A DNA stretch of 64,000 bases, taken from Zygnema cylindricum (lineage: Eukaryota; Streptophyta; Zygnematophyceae; Zygnematales; Zygnemataceae). Positions 1-10,969 of the stretch are shown here, one piece after another (positions within the stretch are counted from its first letter, which is position 1; every line of letters starts with the position of its first letter). The stretch spans positions 204,905 through 268,904 of the forward strand of contig JBBHKE010003080.1 in the NCBI GenBank assembly GCA_037447655.1, given 5' to 3'. Under the pieces are notes generated by a model. That model saw only the letters and a list, made by a program, of their open reading frames with translations, ran no database searches and had not been told where the DNA came from. A program made the translations under genes and the position numbers.

Positions 1-932
1 TTTTGATATGCACGCTACGTGTTTCATTCTGTTTTCACGAATGTGAACTAGGCACTTTTGAAACCACAATACTGGTATTTATTACTGTATTTTTACTGTT
101 ATCTCGTTTTACTTTCATATACCGGAAGCTGACAGGCCTAATGACCAGTTGCAACACTGCATGCAAGTTTACCTTTCTAGTCAGTCTGCGCTAGCAGCCT
201 GGATAAACACTGCAAAGTATCTCCTCTGTCATTTTTGATGCCATGCTCTTAACGTCAATCAAAGTCTGAGATAACGCAGGTGAAGTCGAGCCTTTAACTT
301 GAAGTTTTTCTGACTATTATGTATTTGGGTTTACAATAATCTGCGTGATAAGGTATTTTTTTCATTACGATATGTCAAATAAAGTTACTTACAGGCATCA
401 CTTTATGATCTATAAATAGTTTTTTCCCCATGAACTTTTAGGTGCTTCCAAACATTTTCCATTTTGCTTTTAGGAATTATCATTTGAAGCTCAAATGTCA
501 CCTGCTGCATGTGTCAACGGCCGATCATATCCCACGGGTGTGGCACATGAACCCTTTCTTTTCCATCGATGTGTGGATAGCATGTAACAAAGTCAGAAGC
601 TGAACCTGCTGTTATATTGTAGTTATACATGCGGTTACTGGCATTTATGGTCATTATTCGCAGTAATCGTACGGAAAAGTGTACGATTCATACATTTTTC
701 CATACGAATACAGCAATAATTGGCCAATAACATCAGTAATTGTGTATATGTAAATACCCTAATTAGGGTTGCAGCGCTATTATGTATTATGTGGCTTTGT
801 GGTTGCTGGCCAGAAAAGTCTGCTTTCTTATTAAAAGGTCTTTTTATGGTCTATGCAAATGCGTGGAAGTCTTCATGAAATCACTGAACTTCAGTACAGA
901 GAATTAAAGTCATTTGTTATTGTTGTTTGCAG
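1..932. other. AT-rich sequence upstream of first recognised exon
   Basis: No exon could be supported here. It precedes an acceptor (tttgcag) at 932 and probably holds intron, and perhaps earlier exons, of the gene that follows. Only short open frames without splice-phase support are present. Confidence 0.3.
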
Positions 933-3709
933 GTCCCCAATGCTACTAATCCCCTTTGTGGCTACAAAGCTTATACTGGTCAACCTTCAGATCGACTTGG
1001 AGAAGATTTTAGCAAAGTCAATGAGGACTGGTTGAAAAGGTAGGCTGCCTCAACTTTTGCGGAAGCAGCCCTATTTCCTTCTCTGTAATTTGTTACTCAC
1101 TGATTTTTCGCGCAGTCTTCACTGTTTTTGCGAGTTGTTCTCTCTTTGAAAAAGGGATGTAGGTTTTTTTTTGTCGACGAAAAAGTTATTCGTTGATGGC
1201 TATGCTTTCTCTTGAGGTGTATGCCATTTGTGTGTTTACGACTGATCGCTGATTGATCAAGTAACCGGCTCCTGTAAGTGAAGTTCAATTGATTGTAAGA
1301 GAATATTAAAGAACTGTTTGAACAAATACAACTGTTATTTTTAATTGTTGTCTTTTACTTTTTTAAACCATCATAATCATAAGTGACAACAGGCGCTTAA
1401 GCACCTTGTGGGTTTGATGTGACAGGCTGTCTGTGGTGGAAGACGATGTAAAGAGAAGGTTGAAGCAGTTGATGGCGGAAATGGCGGAAAACAATAAGGC
1501 AGAGAAGGGGGCTGCAGATGAAGCTGCCAAAGCTGAGGTGGTAAGTGGGTTTCTGCTTTAAGCAATTTTCCGGTTTTTTGTCTTTTTTGGCTTTTGTATT
1601 AGTTGTTTCTCTGCCAGACGTCATACTTTTATGGACAGGGTTTTTGTTGAATTCTTATTGCAAAAACGGCAGCAGTTTCTTGCTGATTCTCGTTCCTTGA
1701 CCAACCACTGAGAAGTGTATCTAATACGAGAGAAAAACTCGACAGTTTCAAACATTGTGACAAGCGTGCTGATACACCTCTGGTTACAGTGGAAAGGTAG
1801 TCATGAATACATCGTTATACAAGTAAATGTCTGATTGAAACACCAACTGAATCCTGTTCACTTAGAGATTGAGTTCAAATGTTTGTCTATCTTTCTCGTG
1901 AAGGCTTTGATCATAGAAAGCACTCTATAATTTCCCAAAAATTTCCCACTCAACATTTGGCAATTATACTTAAAATTAGTATTTGAAATTATGTGCCACA
2001 CAGGCCAACATTTGAACAGAGCCTGAAAAAAGGCAAGGAAAGCAACAATTTTTCATTCAAACAACATCAGTAACAAGTTTCAAGCCCTTTTCCGTGCTTT
2101 TTTGATGAGTTAGCTTGGAGTCAATAATAAAAGCAAAACAAGTTCAGTTTGTCTAATAGGAGCCATTCGCCAGATGGCAGCTGCTTGGTTTATTCCTTCT
2201 ATAGTAAAGATTATAAAGTATCAGCTAAGCAGCTGTCAATCTTTTTAAAGTTAAGTTTTTATCCCAAAAAATCATTGTTTTTTTAATCACGCATATGGAC
2301 AAACTGGGTGCCCCCATCTGGTGTTGGACACTGTATTGTCTGACACCTTGTGAGTGATGCAAAAAGGATCAAAAGATTTTGTTTGGGAAAAACTTAAGCA
2401 TTGCAAATACTGTAGTGTGAATCAAGCAACTTTCCAGTAAATTTCTATTGATGATCAGAGATATTGCATGGCATATCTCTCTCTCTCTCTCAATTGTATG
2501 ACACCTAGAGTTTTATGCGTTTGTTTTTGCGGGATGTTTTTTGTGAGAAACAATTATCGCAATCCTGTCAAGGAGTAGAGTCACTCAATTTCAAAAGGTC
2601 ATGGGTTGCAGAAAGCGAAGAAGGTTGCCGCCTCGCAGATGATGAGATGTTGCACCAACATTGAGAAAATGGCCAAGGTATGTTCCTGTTCACCGAGCCC
2701 TCGGACTAGTCCATTTGCAATATTTCTTATGTGTTTTTTGTTAAGACCACCTTGTCAGGATCCAGACTTAGTGGACACTTTCAGCTATCTGCTGCGCAAG
2801 TTATTCAAAGTTTCTTATTCAACGTTTCTTATTCAATGGATTTTGTTTATTTATTTATTGTAACTTTGACTAATTTTTGACTAATCTCTGACTGATCTCT
2901 CTAAAAATTGTTGTGACAGGTTCTCCATGCAAAGATTCCCTCTTTCATGGGCGGTTCAGTAGCACCCACTCTTTCCTGGAAACCTGAACCCACCTCCAAA
3001 CTGCCCGGGAAAGCTGTTCAATCTCCTCCCACCTCCTTTGCGGGGTATGTGAAATGGAGAGAGAGAGAATGTCGGCAGAATTTGAGTGTTAACTAGTGTA
3101 CGATGTCTTGTTTTTTAGGTTAAATCCTTGAGTTTTTTCACTTTAAAAATTTTCAGCAAAATGTATGTGTTGTATACATGTCGATTAGTGCATGTAAAAG
3201 CGTGACAAAATCACTCTCCTTCCTCTCCCTCCCTGTTTCTGTCTCCACATCCACCAATCGCTACTCTCCTTCGTCCCCTCTCTTCCAGCCTCGCTCTCGC
3301 TCTCATCGTGCTCTTTTTTCCGCTTCCTTTGCTTCTACGCTCTTCTCTTCGCCTCTGCCTTTCTGTCTTTTGTACTGAATCCATTTCTCCCCTTTTCTTT
3401 CCGCGTACTCTGACATTTTCCTGATTCGACAATATCCTTATTTTTTTGGTTTGTTTTCACAGAACCAAGCGGCCGACTCAGGCGAGCTCTAATGGAACTA
3501 CGGAAGCTCCGGTAAAACGTACGAGGCTCGCTGTTCCGCCGGGACAACCTTCCAAACCTTCCGGACAACTTGCGAGTCGAGCGTTACAGGGATTGGCGGG
3601 TCAGCAAGGAAATACGGTCCGTTTAAACCAAACCGGAGGAACCAATCCGAGCACTCAGGTGGGGGGACTCCCTGGGAGAAGGCGGCCGTGGCAGCAGAGA
3701 AGAAAGTAA
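933..3709 (+). CDS. 3' part of a multi-exon host gene, function not recognised
   Basis: Five exons join in consistent phase: 933-1039, 1426-1540, 2612-2677, 2920-3044 and 3463-3709 (stop at 3707-3709). Each has AG before and GT after (donors GTAGGC, GTAAGT, GTATGT, GTATGT). The encoded 3' part is about 219 residues. It starts VPNATNPLCGYKAYTGQPSD, then has a Lys/Glu/Ala-rich helical stretch likely to form a coiled coil (exons 2-3), a Pro/Ser-rich linker (exon 4), and a Gln/Gly/Pro-rich last exon with a KRTR motif and a strongly basic end (GRRRPWQQRRK). The basic motifs suggest a nuclear protein; that is inference. The 5' end lies upstream or outside the window. Intron 4 contains a CT-rich stretch (about 3200-3440). 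I do not recognise the family. Confidence 0.7.
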
Positions 3710-4655
3710 AGTAGGAGCAATAACTACGAAATCTCAGTAACACGTAATACGAACGCTTGGCACGCTTTGTCATCTCGAATGATTTTCATTGCGAATGATT
3801 TTCATCGCAAATGATGTCTCGACAGTTTCAACAATTTGCGGTACAAAAAAAGTGACTCGTCGGATATCACTGGCTGACGTTGTTTTGTCCGAATCCGCAG
3901 CTTCCTACCTGTTGAGACAGATGTAGCATCTTATCTGACAGGTATTTGATTGCTAAGGTCAACTCAGGATCTTGTTTTTTTAGGTGAACATAAACTCGAG
4001 AATTCGCAGACGCAATTGTGGTATACTTCCGCCAATATTGAATTTTCTTTGCTCCCATCTTCCATTAGATAAATCTTGTTGTGGTGGGCATCGTGGCTTC
4101 AATTCTAAGCATTGGAAGTCCAAAGACCTTTCTCAAGCCACTTGTTAAAAAAAGAGAGGGAGAGTTTTGTGAAAACTCCAACTTTGCGCATTCGTGTGCA
4201 TCAATTTTGACGATTTGTTTCTGCCTTCTGATTTGGTCTGAATGCTTGAGATTTTTAGGATTTTGTTGGGTATGGATTGTGGCAGTGTGTTTTTTATCCA
4301 AGGGCAAACCGATGTTTTTCAATTATCGAAACAAATACGGAAATTCACTCTATTTACATGTGCAATATTTTTGTAATGATGCAACTGACGTTTGATGTCA
4401 TAGGACATCATCTAAAACGTCGTGATGTGACCAAATGCTTGTTGTACTCTGGTAGGTAAGCAATATTTTTTTAGGGTTATTGTCACTCGCTATCTTTCAG
4501 TCTAGTGCCGGTTTGCATTTTGAATATGATGGTATCTAATATTGAACTGCCGCAAACGACTTTAGATGATCTCTCGTGACCAACGAGCCTTTAGTCGATG
4601 CCACTTATACAGAACTTATCTTCATCTTGTTTTTTTTTTCATATTTTTTTGTCGA
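3710..4655. other. intergenic, nothing recognised
   Basis: AT-rich sequence downstream of the stop codon at 3709. It contains short open frames on both strands that have no codon, domain or splice support. Probably 3' flank of the preceding gene followed by repeat-derived DNA. Confidence 0.3.
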
Positions 4656-4815
4656 ATGAGAGTTCTAATGGGCCATTTTTGGTAAGCAGAACTGGCGATG
4701 CGGGATGAACCGAAAGCCGGGTTACGGTGCCAAACTACGAGCTAACCAAGATCCCACAAAGGGAGTTGATTGATTAAGACGGCAAGACGATGGTCATGGA
4801 AGTCCAAATCCGCGG
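4656..4815 (+). pseudogene. fragment of large-subunit (26S/28S) rRNA gene
   Basis: The stretch reads like the conserved large-subunit rRNA segment containing GGGCCATTTTTGGTAAGCAG, then GAACTGGCGATGCGGGATGA, a GCCGGGTTACGG block, TCCCACAAAGGG, and GGTCATGGAAGTC followed by AATCCGC. Several substitutions occur at normally invariant positions, and similarity stops abruptly after 4815, so it is a relic and not a working gene. It lies on the same strand as the 18S relic about 1.2 kb downstream. Confidence 0.8.
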
Positions 4816-6044
4816 AGTCGAGTGAGGGTGCATTGGGGAAGAACATACACTGACTTGGAACAAACCCCCCCAAAAAATAAAAAAAGACAATCGTTTGCGA
4901 TACCCGTGGGGGAGGGGAGAAAACAGAAAAGCGAGTGGGTGCGGGTCGTTTGGACTAAAAAAACGGCGCTGCACAAGTCGTAAACGTGAAGAGCACGTTG
5001 ATACCTACTCACCGAGCCATGGCGAGCTGCAATACGAGATGGAAGGACCGAGAAACAATATCTCGAAGTTTACCTCCAAAAACGGCAGCAAAAGTGCCTT
5101 ATCGAAATTTGGCCAAGTATCAGAGCCCGCGGATGCGCCAGGATGCCAGTGAGGAATTCGAAAATTTGGCTAAGTGTTGATATCTTTATTTCGGCTTGCC
5201 AATTTTGCGGGGCTTCCCGGATGGTTTGGGAGGAAGGGAGAAGGGAACAAAATGCGATAGAAACCGTTTGGCCCAACGTTTCTACTTCGAGGCTCAAAAG
5301 AAATGGATAAGGAGCCCGACACCCTTTGTCATATAGGAGCATTCACCCTGCTATCACTTTCCCCTCTTTGTAATCAAAGGCCCTCGGAGTAGTTGGCCAT
5401 TCTCTCTGGTTGCAGTCCCCTCTCACGAAATGGCTCTTACCACTTTTGGAAGCTCAAAGATGAGCAGGTAACGTCCTCCCATGCGGATTCATCGATTGTT
5501 TTCCAAGCTCTCTAGCTTGCACTTTGGGGTTTCTCAATACTTGGTGTGGGCAATGGAGGTTGGGTTTCTTTTCCCTGCCTTAGTAGCGCATACCACCTCA
5601 GATTTTGGGTTCCTCCCTAGAACCCAATTGTTTTTTGAACAAAGGTTTTGGAGTTTGTGCCCATAAACCATGTGAATGCCTACTTTGGAGCGATTGTTGT
5701 CCCCACTCCGGGCCCGTTTCATCCTTCGCGTCGACCACAGGTACGCTCGGAGTTCAAGTCTGCCAAACGTGAATTGGCATCACCAGCGACAGTCCTTGCG
5801 TTGATGTAAAGTCTTTCGTGCGCCGTGTTGGACAGCGATGACCGGCCGCGGGGAGGATTTCTTCAAACAGGCCCCACTTTGTTCCCTTGTTGGGTTGTTT
5901 TGACAATCCACGAGGCGAATGCAAGTTGCTATGACTCTTCACGAATGTGCACCTGTCTGTTTTGTCTATTTTTTCATCACTTCTCTTTGATTGGACGTCG
6001 TGCTTGATACTCCGTCTCCCCTTCGCATCTCAGCAAAAAAGAGC
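4816..6044 (+). other. spacer-like DNA between the two rRNA relics
   Basis: More GC-rich than its surroundings and lies between the 28S-like fragment and the 18S start, in the order expected for 28S, intergenic spacer, external transcribed spacer and 18S. No coding exon was supported. Spacer identity is inferred from position only, because spacers are not conserved between species. Confidence 0.4.
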
Positions 6045-6785
6045 TACCTGGTTGATCCTATTGGTGGTCATATGCTTGTCTCAAAGATTAAGCCATGCAT
6101 GTCGAAGTAGAAAATCTATTATGCTCTAAAATTGTGAATGGCTCATTAAAACAGTTTATACTTTATGTGACGGCCCCTTACTACCAGGATGACCGTAGTA
6201 ATTTCTAAAGCTAATAAGTGCATAAAATCCCCACCGTAAGGAACTGATGCTTTTACTAGATAAATGGTGAATGTGGACTTACCTGACGGTGAATCATAAT
6301 AACTCCACGAATCGCACGGTCTTGTATTGAGATTTTCCATTCAAATTTCTACCCTATCAACTTTCGATGGTACGTTAAAGGCTTACCATTGTGGTAACGG
6401 GTGACAAAGAATTAGGGTTCCATTTTGGAGAGGGAGCCTGAGAAACGTCTACAACATCCAAAGAAAGCGGAACGTCTACAACATCCAAGGAAAACAGCAG
6501 GCGGGCAAATTATTCAATCTTGACACAAGGAGGTAGTGACAATAAATAACAATACTGGGCTCTAAGAGTCTGGTAATTGGAATGAGTACAATCTAGATCC
6601 CTTAACAAGGACCCGTTCGAGGGTAAACTTGATGCCAACACCCGCGGTAATGCCAGCTCCAATATCGTGCTTTTAAGTTATTGCAGTTAAAAATCTTGTA
6701 GTTGGATTTGTGGTTAAAGTGGTAGGTTCGCCTATTTGGTTGGACTGGGCTCTCCATCCTTCTTGCCGGTGACGCGTTCCGACCT
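6045..6785 (+). pseudogene. 5' part of 18S rRNA gene, degenerate
   Basis: Begins with the canonical small-subunit start TACCTGGTTGATCC and continues colinearly through CATATGCTTGTCTCAAAGAT, AAGCCATGCATGT, GAATGGCTCATTAAA, TACCCTATCAACTTTCGATG (here with ACCCTATCAAC), GGGTGAC, GAGAGGGAGCCTGAGAAAC, GGTAGTGACAATAAATAACA and a damaged CCGCGGTAAT region. It stops near the V4 region, so only about the first 740 bases are present. Many substitutions in universally conserved helices, and a local duplication of the CGTCTACAACATCCAA segment near 6446-6490, show it is a pseudogene. Confidence 0.92.
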
Positions 6786-8961
6786 TCGTTGGTTGGGATG
6801 CGGAGTTAGCGATGTTGCACTAATAACAAGCGGTGTAGCAATCGACTTGGTCCAATTTGGTTTGTGCGGTCCGGTTTGGTTTTGGGTTGAACCGAACCGT
6901 AAGAGATCTTTAGTAGACCGAGCTAAATCATGCCACTTTAAACCGCCAATGAAAATTGAAAGCCAAAGAAGCCGGAAAACTGGTAAGTCCTGTGAGAAAC
7001 AGCCTCAGGCCAAACCAAGCCTACTCCACGTCATTCCGCGTTTCACAACACCTTAGTCCACCACAAGCCACAAATTTTGCTTGCCACAAAAAAAGAAAGA
7101 AAGAAAGAGAGAGGAAGAAAGGAAGAAAGGAAGAACATTTGGTTGGCTCTCTCCTAAGCATGTGCGTGAGTTTTTGAGGACGACGACTTTGATTTTCTCC
7201 GTTATTTTGAGTATTTCTTTTTATACGAAATTTCCCTTTGACGAAAGGTTTAAAATAAGTACCCCGCGTTGTATTGATATTGGAAGGAGAGGGAGAGGGA
7301 GAGGGAGTGAGATAGATACAAGGGAGGAGGAGAGGGAGAGGAAGAGAATTTGAAATTCACCAATGCCAACCATTCTCTCCCACAAATTTAAAATAAACAA
7401 TTGTAAAAATGTTGTCCGCAATTATATACAAAAAGATTGTATGCATTATTGTTCGCGACTAACAAGATAATATGACTGAACAAGACCTCTCGATGTGTTT
7501 TACCAATCTTCCACAAAATCTTCACAACTTTAAATTCCTGTACATGATTTTCCCTTTTTCGCAACGCTTCCACTTTTTCTAACCTATCATACGGTCACAA
7601 AATTTCGATCTATGTTATCTTCCACTCTCCCACTCTGCCACTCTCTCAACTCTCTATCTCACTCTTCTCCCAAACTTCCACTAACAACATGTAACTTCTG
7701 TAGTTCAAACTTGAACTTTTGACTCGAGCATTATACTTATTGAAACCTAACAAGTAATTACTTATATACTTGTTAACATGGCTGTTTCACAAACTCCCTT
7801 GCTTTGTCCCCTTTTCATATTTTACTTATTCTACTGGATTCTCAAATCTCTCACCTTTTACTACCCTTCTTAAATTTTCCCCGCAATTTTTTCTTCCGGA
7901 TTTTTTTCCCTTCACTGGCAACTGCAAAAGATTCGCTTACCGATACTTTGGTTTGCTTTTTCTTCTTCTTTTTTGAATATTTACTTCTAACCGGCGTTTC
8001 CTGCAAAACGTCGTTCCATGCAGATCTTCAGTTTTACCCTTTCCGTCTTAGTTTTCCAATTCAAGTGTATTTTTACAACCGTAAAACAAGCTCAAACTAG
8101 ATGATTCTTTTGCCCTCATCACATTTTCCAGATTTAAGAAAAAAGAGAATACGAGCAAAAAATATATGAAGTATAATAAAATGCACATTGCTATTAGTGC
8201 TAATAACACTGATTCGATCGAGACTTTTTTCGAAGAAAATTGCAAAACAGTGTTAATGACATTCTTTAAAGGAGTGGACGACAAGCCTCCACGTCGCCCT
8301 ACACTAAATTGGTACACTATACATTCTAATTTTGCATTCACCCTAATAATTCCTTAATACTAACAGCGATGGGCAGTGTAGATTCACTGTCACCAAAGGG
8401 TTTTAAGGTTTTTGTCTTATTCAACTCAGAAATGAATGCCAACATATGCGTCTTGCCAGTTGCTTGACCAAGGTTTGTTTATAATAGAGCTTTTGAAATG
8501 GGTTTGTAATTCTTTTACGAACGAATTTACGTAATGCACACACTGTATTTTTATCACAGAACACAAAGTTTAGACCTAAAGTACGGTAATTGGTGGATGA
8601 TATGATATGATATATGGTATAATATGGTGCTTTTCCTCACCTCAATTTCCGGGTCCTCAAATGCTGTCACGTGTTTTATCTGACCACCATGGCTGACATC
8701 TGCCTCGAAAAACAGAAATAATCAGGAGAGTTTTAAAATAATTGTAAAGTGAATTTGGATTGATGTGTGCCTCTGTTCAACAAAAATGAAAAAAAGAACG
8801 CAGCCAAGCATATATAAAAATACATGCAGTGAACTAAGGCTTTCACACACTTTTGTGATCGTCTTTTACCACCTATTAAATTTGAACAACTCTAACCTAA
8901 GAACTAACTTGCATGTAAAAACATAGAGGATGAAGGCACAGGACGCATATATAATGCAAGT
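6786..8961. other. gene-free AT-rich stretch with GA microsatellites
   Basis: Contains two purine tracts (GAAA/GAAG repeats about 7088-7135 and GGGAGA repeats about 7282-7350), a CAAACC/AACCG-rich patch (about 6840-6910) resembling MITE ends seen elsewhere in the window, and a TATGATATGATATATGG patch near 8600-8625. No exon supported. Confidence 0.4.
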
Positions 8962-10180
8962 AACACTCGGCCCGGTTCAGTTCAGTTCGGCCGTGTTTTT
9001 TGCTGAACCGAACTAAACGGTTTAAAACCCGGTTTGGAAATCTCCGAGTAAACGAAACAGTTGGGTTTCGTCCATAGTTGTTCAATTCGTGCGATTTTTC
9101 CATTTTTTACGATATCTACGTATTATTCGTTAGTTTTATACTTTTCGTTAAAATTCGCTTAGTACTTTCTGTACGGAAAACTGAACGGAAAACTGTACGG
9201 AATTTTTCAAAAAGAGTCGTTGCACCATTTGCGCGCGGTAAGTTTGAATTTCTGTAGACTGTCCTCCTCTACAGGGAAGCCGCCATTAAAACTCCTCTAC
9301 AAGGATGCCGCCATTGCTGATGCCACAGAAGAGGCCACTGAAGCTGCCATTGAAGCCGTTGTTGAAGCATTTACGAACCTTGCAAGAAGCATCCATGCCA
9401 AGAACTCGAGGAATAGAGTGGATTTTTAGGGTTAAGGGTTTTTTTTTTTGCTTCAACGTGAATGTTTCTTTTTAAATTATTGACATGTTATGTGGGCCCA
9501 TGGTGAACCAACAGTGAGGCAGCCTGGTCGCTTGACAAGGCAGCCTTGTCGCTGGTTGGTAGGTCAGCGGTGAGACCGCCTCGTCGCTGGTTCAGCAACC
9601 AGCGACGAGGCAGTCTGGTCGCTGGTTCAACAGCCATGGTCGCTGGTTTGTGGTTCAGCACCGAGGTTGCCGTCGCTGGTTTTTTCACTTTCGCTGGTTT
9701 TTTACTTTTTTAGTTTTTTTACTGTATTGAAAATTTCAAATTTAAAATTTAAAAATTCAAATTTCGAAAAATGTAAGGAAACGTACAAATATATAATCGG
9801 GTGCGCATTTTAACAAATTTTTCAAATCGATAAATGCGAAATGCACGTATTACTCGCGCGTTCGTTTCGTGCGTAATATGCGATTTGAACAACTATGGTT
9901 TCGTCAAACCAAACCAGTCAAACCGTTAAATCGTTAATAACCCGAAAAAAATATAAAACAACACTAAAAAACGCTAAAAACCGTGACAGTTGTTTCGTCA
10001 AATTTAGCGTACTATTTTGTACATCATTCGTACATTAGTTGCTGTACTTTTCACACGTACCCTGTACTACTGTACAATTCAAACCGGTTCAAACCGGATT
10101 CAAATTTCAAGAACCGAACCACCAAAAAACCGGTTTTAGCTCAATTCGGTTGGGTTTCATCCCAAACCAAGACTAGTGCT
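8962..10180. mobile_element. AACCG-rich inverted-repeat element (host of a hAT MITE), low confidence
   Basis: The outer flanks are rich in CGGTTC/GAACCG motifs in inverted arrangement: left end near CACTCGGCCCGGTTCAG, right end near CCAAACCAAGACTAGTGC. Similar right ends (GAACCGGGCCCAGTGC) occur near 61345-61365. No target duplication could be confirmed, so the boundaries are approximate. The 825-bp hAT element at 9073-9897 is inserted inside it. Confidence 0.35.
9073..9897. mobile_element. non-autonomous hAT-type element 1
   Basis: 825 bp with terminal inverted repeats CATAGTTGTTCAA / TTGAACAACTATG and a perfect 8-bp target duplication GTTTCGTC (9065-9072 and 9898-9905). An 8-bp duplication is the hallmark of the hAT superfamily. 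There is no transposase frame. The interior has an Ala/Glu-coding patch (about 9270-9430) and a GC-richer stretch with repeated GTCGCTGGTT motifs (about 9515-9700). The Ala/Glu patch recurs in the truncated relative at 36885-37203. Confidence 0.85.
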
Positions 10181-10437
10181 AAACGCACGAGGCTCCTTTC
10201 CTTTTCTTATTCGCCTTTTCTTCCTTTCACATGGACCATCAAAAGTTGACGAACAGTACCCATTTTGAGCTTGCAAGCCACCTTTTTCAAAAACAGGCGT
10301 ATTAATTCTGGACGTCCCAAAATTGTATATCTCTCACATTTAAACTTGCAAGACTGTTTACAAACCCCAGACACAGTTCAGAAACGCTCCTAAAACCAGA
10401 CCAACGCAATGCAGAAAGAAGCAAAACAGTTTCTCAC

Positions 10438-10969
10438 CACCGATTAAGGACGCCTCTGCGTTTCTAACGGCTCGATCGACCAAATCAGGGTGTAACTCGG
10501 AGGACAAACCGGCTTCGATTTTCCGTTGCAAAAATCGAGTCAACGCCGCGGCTTTGTTTGTTGCAATGGGACCTCCAGGATGTGCAAGTCTGGAAGGATA
10601 CAAAGAAAGGGGGAAGGAGAGTGGGAGAGGGAGTGAGAATGGAGAATAGAGTGAGAAAGAATGGAGAGTGGGGAATGGAGAATGGGGAATAGAGAGGGAA
10701 TGGAAAATGGAGAATGGTGAGAGAATGGAGAGGAAATGGAGTATGGAGAATTGCACGGAAATGGAGGGAGAATGGAGAGAGAATGGAGAGAATGGAGGAC
10801 AAAGAGCATTATTTAGACAGCCATATAGAATTTACCGTGAAGGACGACTCCTACTTGACTGGCCCGAAGTGCTCTCACTTTGCCCTGCAAATCGACTTGC
10901 TCTAAGAGCTCTTCGCTCATCCTCAGACAACGCCTCAATTTCACTTAATCTCACTGCAGTTGTTGCCAT
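10438..10969 (-). CDS. first two exons of a minus-strand host gene, unrecognised
   Basis: Exon 1 (10836-10969) starts at ATG and ends at a GTAAAT donor. Exon 2 (10438-10589) starts after CCAG and ends at GTGAGA. The phase fits exactly (134 nt, then 152 nt). The product begins MATTAVRLSEIEALSEDERR, has a Ser/Arg-rich linker, then a compact segment with LAHPGGPIATNKAAALTRFL and a helical tail ending NAEASLIG. Its codon use, charged amphipathic helices and clean splicing make this a convincing gene start. I suspect a conserved plant protein but cannot name it. Intron 1 is a purine/pyrimidine microsatellite. Downstream exons were not found; the sequence there is transposon-rich, so the gene may be truncated or have a very long second intron. 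Confidence 0.65.
10605..10800. repeat. GGAGAATGGAGA-type purine microsatellite in intron 1
   Basis: Plus strand is an irregular run of GGAGA, GGGGAATGG and GAATGGAGA units, almost free of pyrimidine apart from T. It fills most of intron 1 of the minus-strand gene. Open frames across it are compositional artefacts. Confidence 0.8.
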
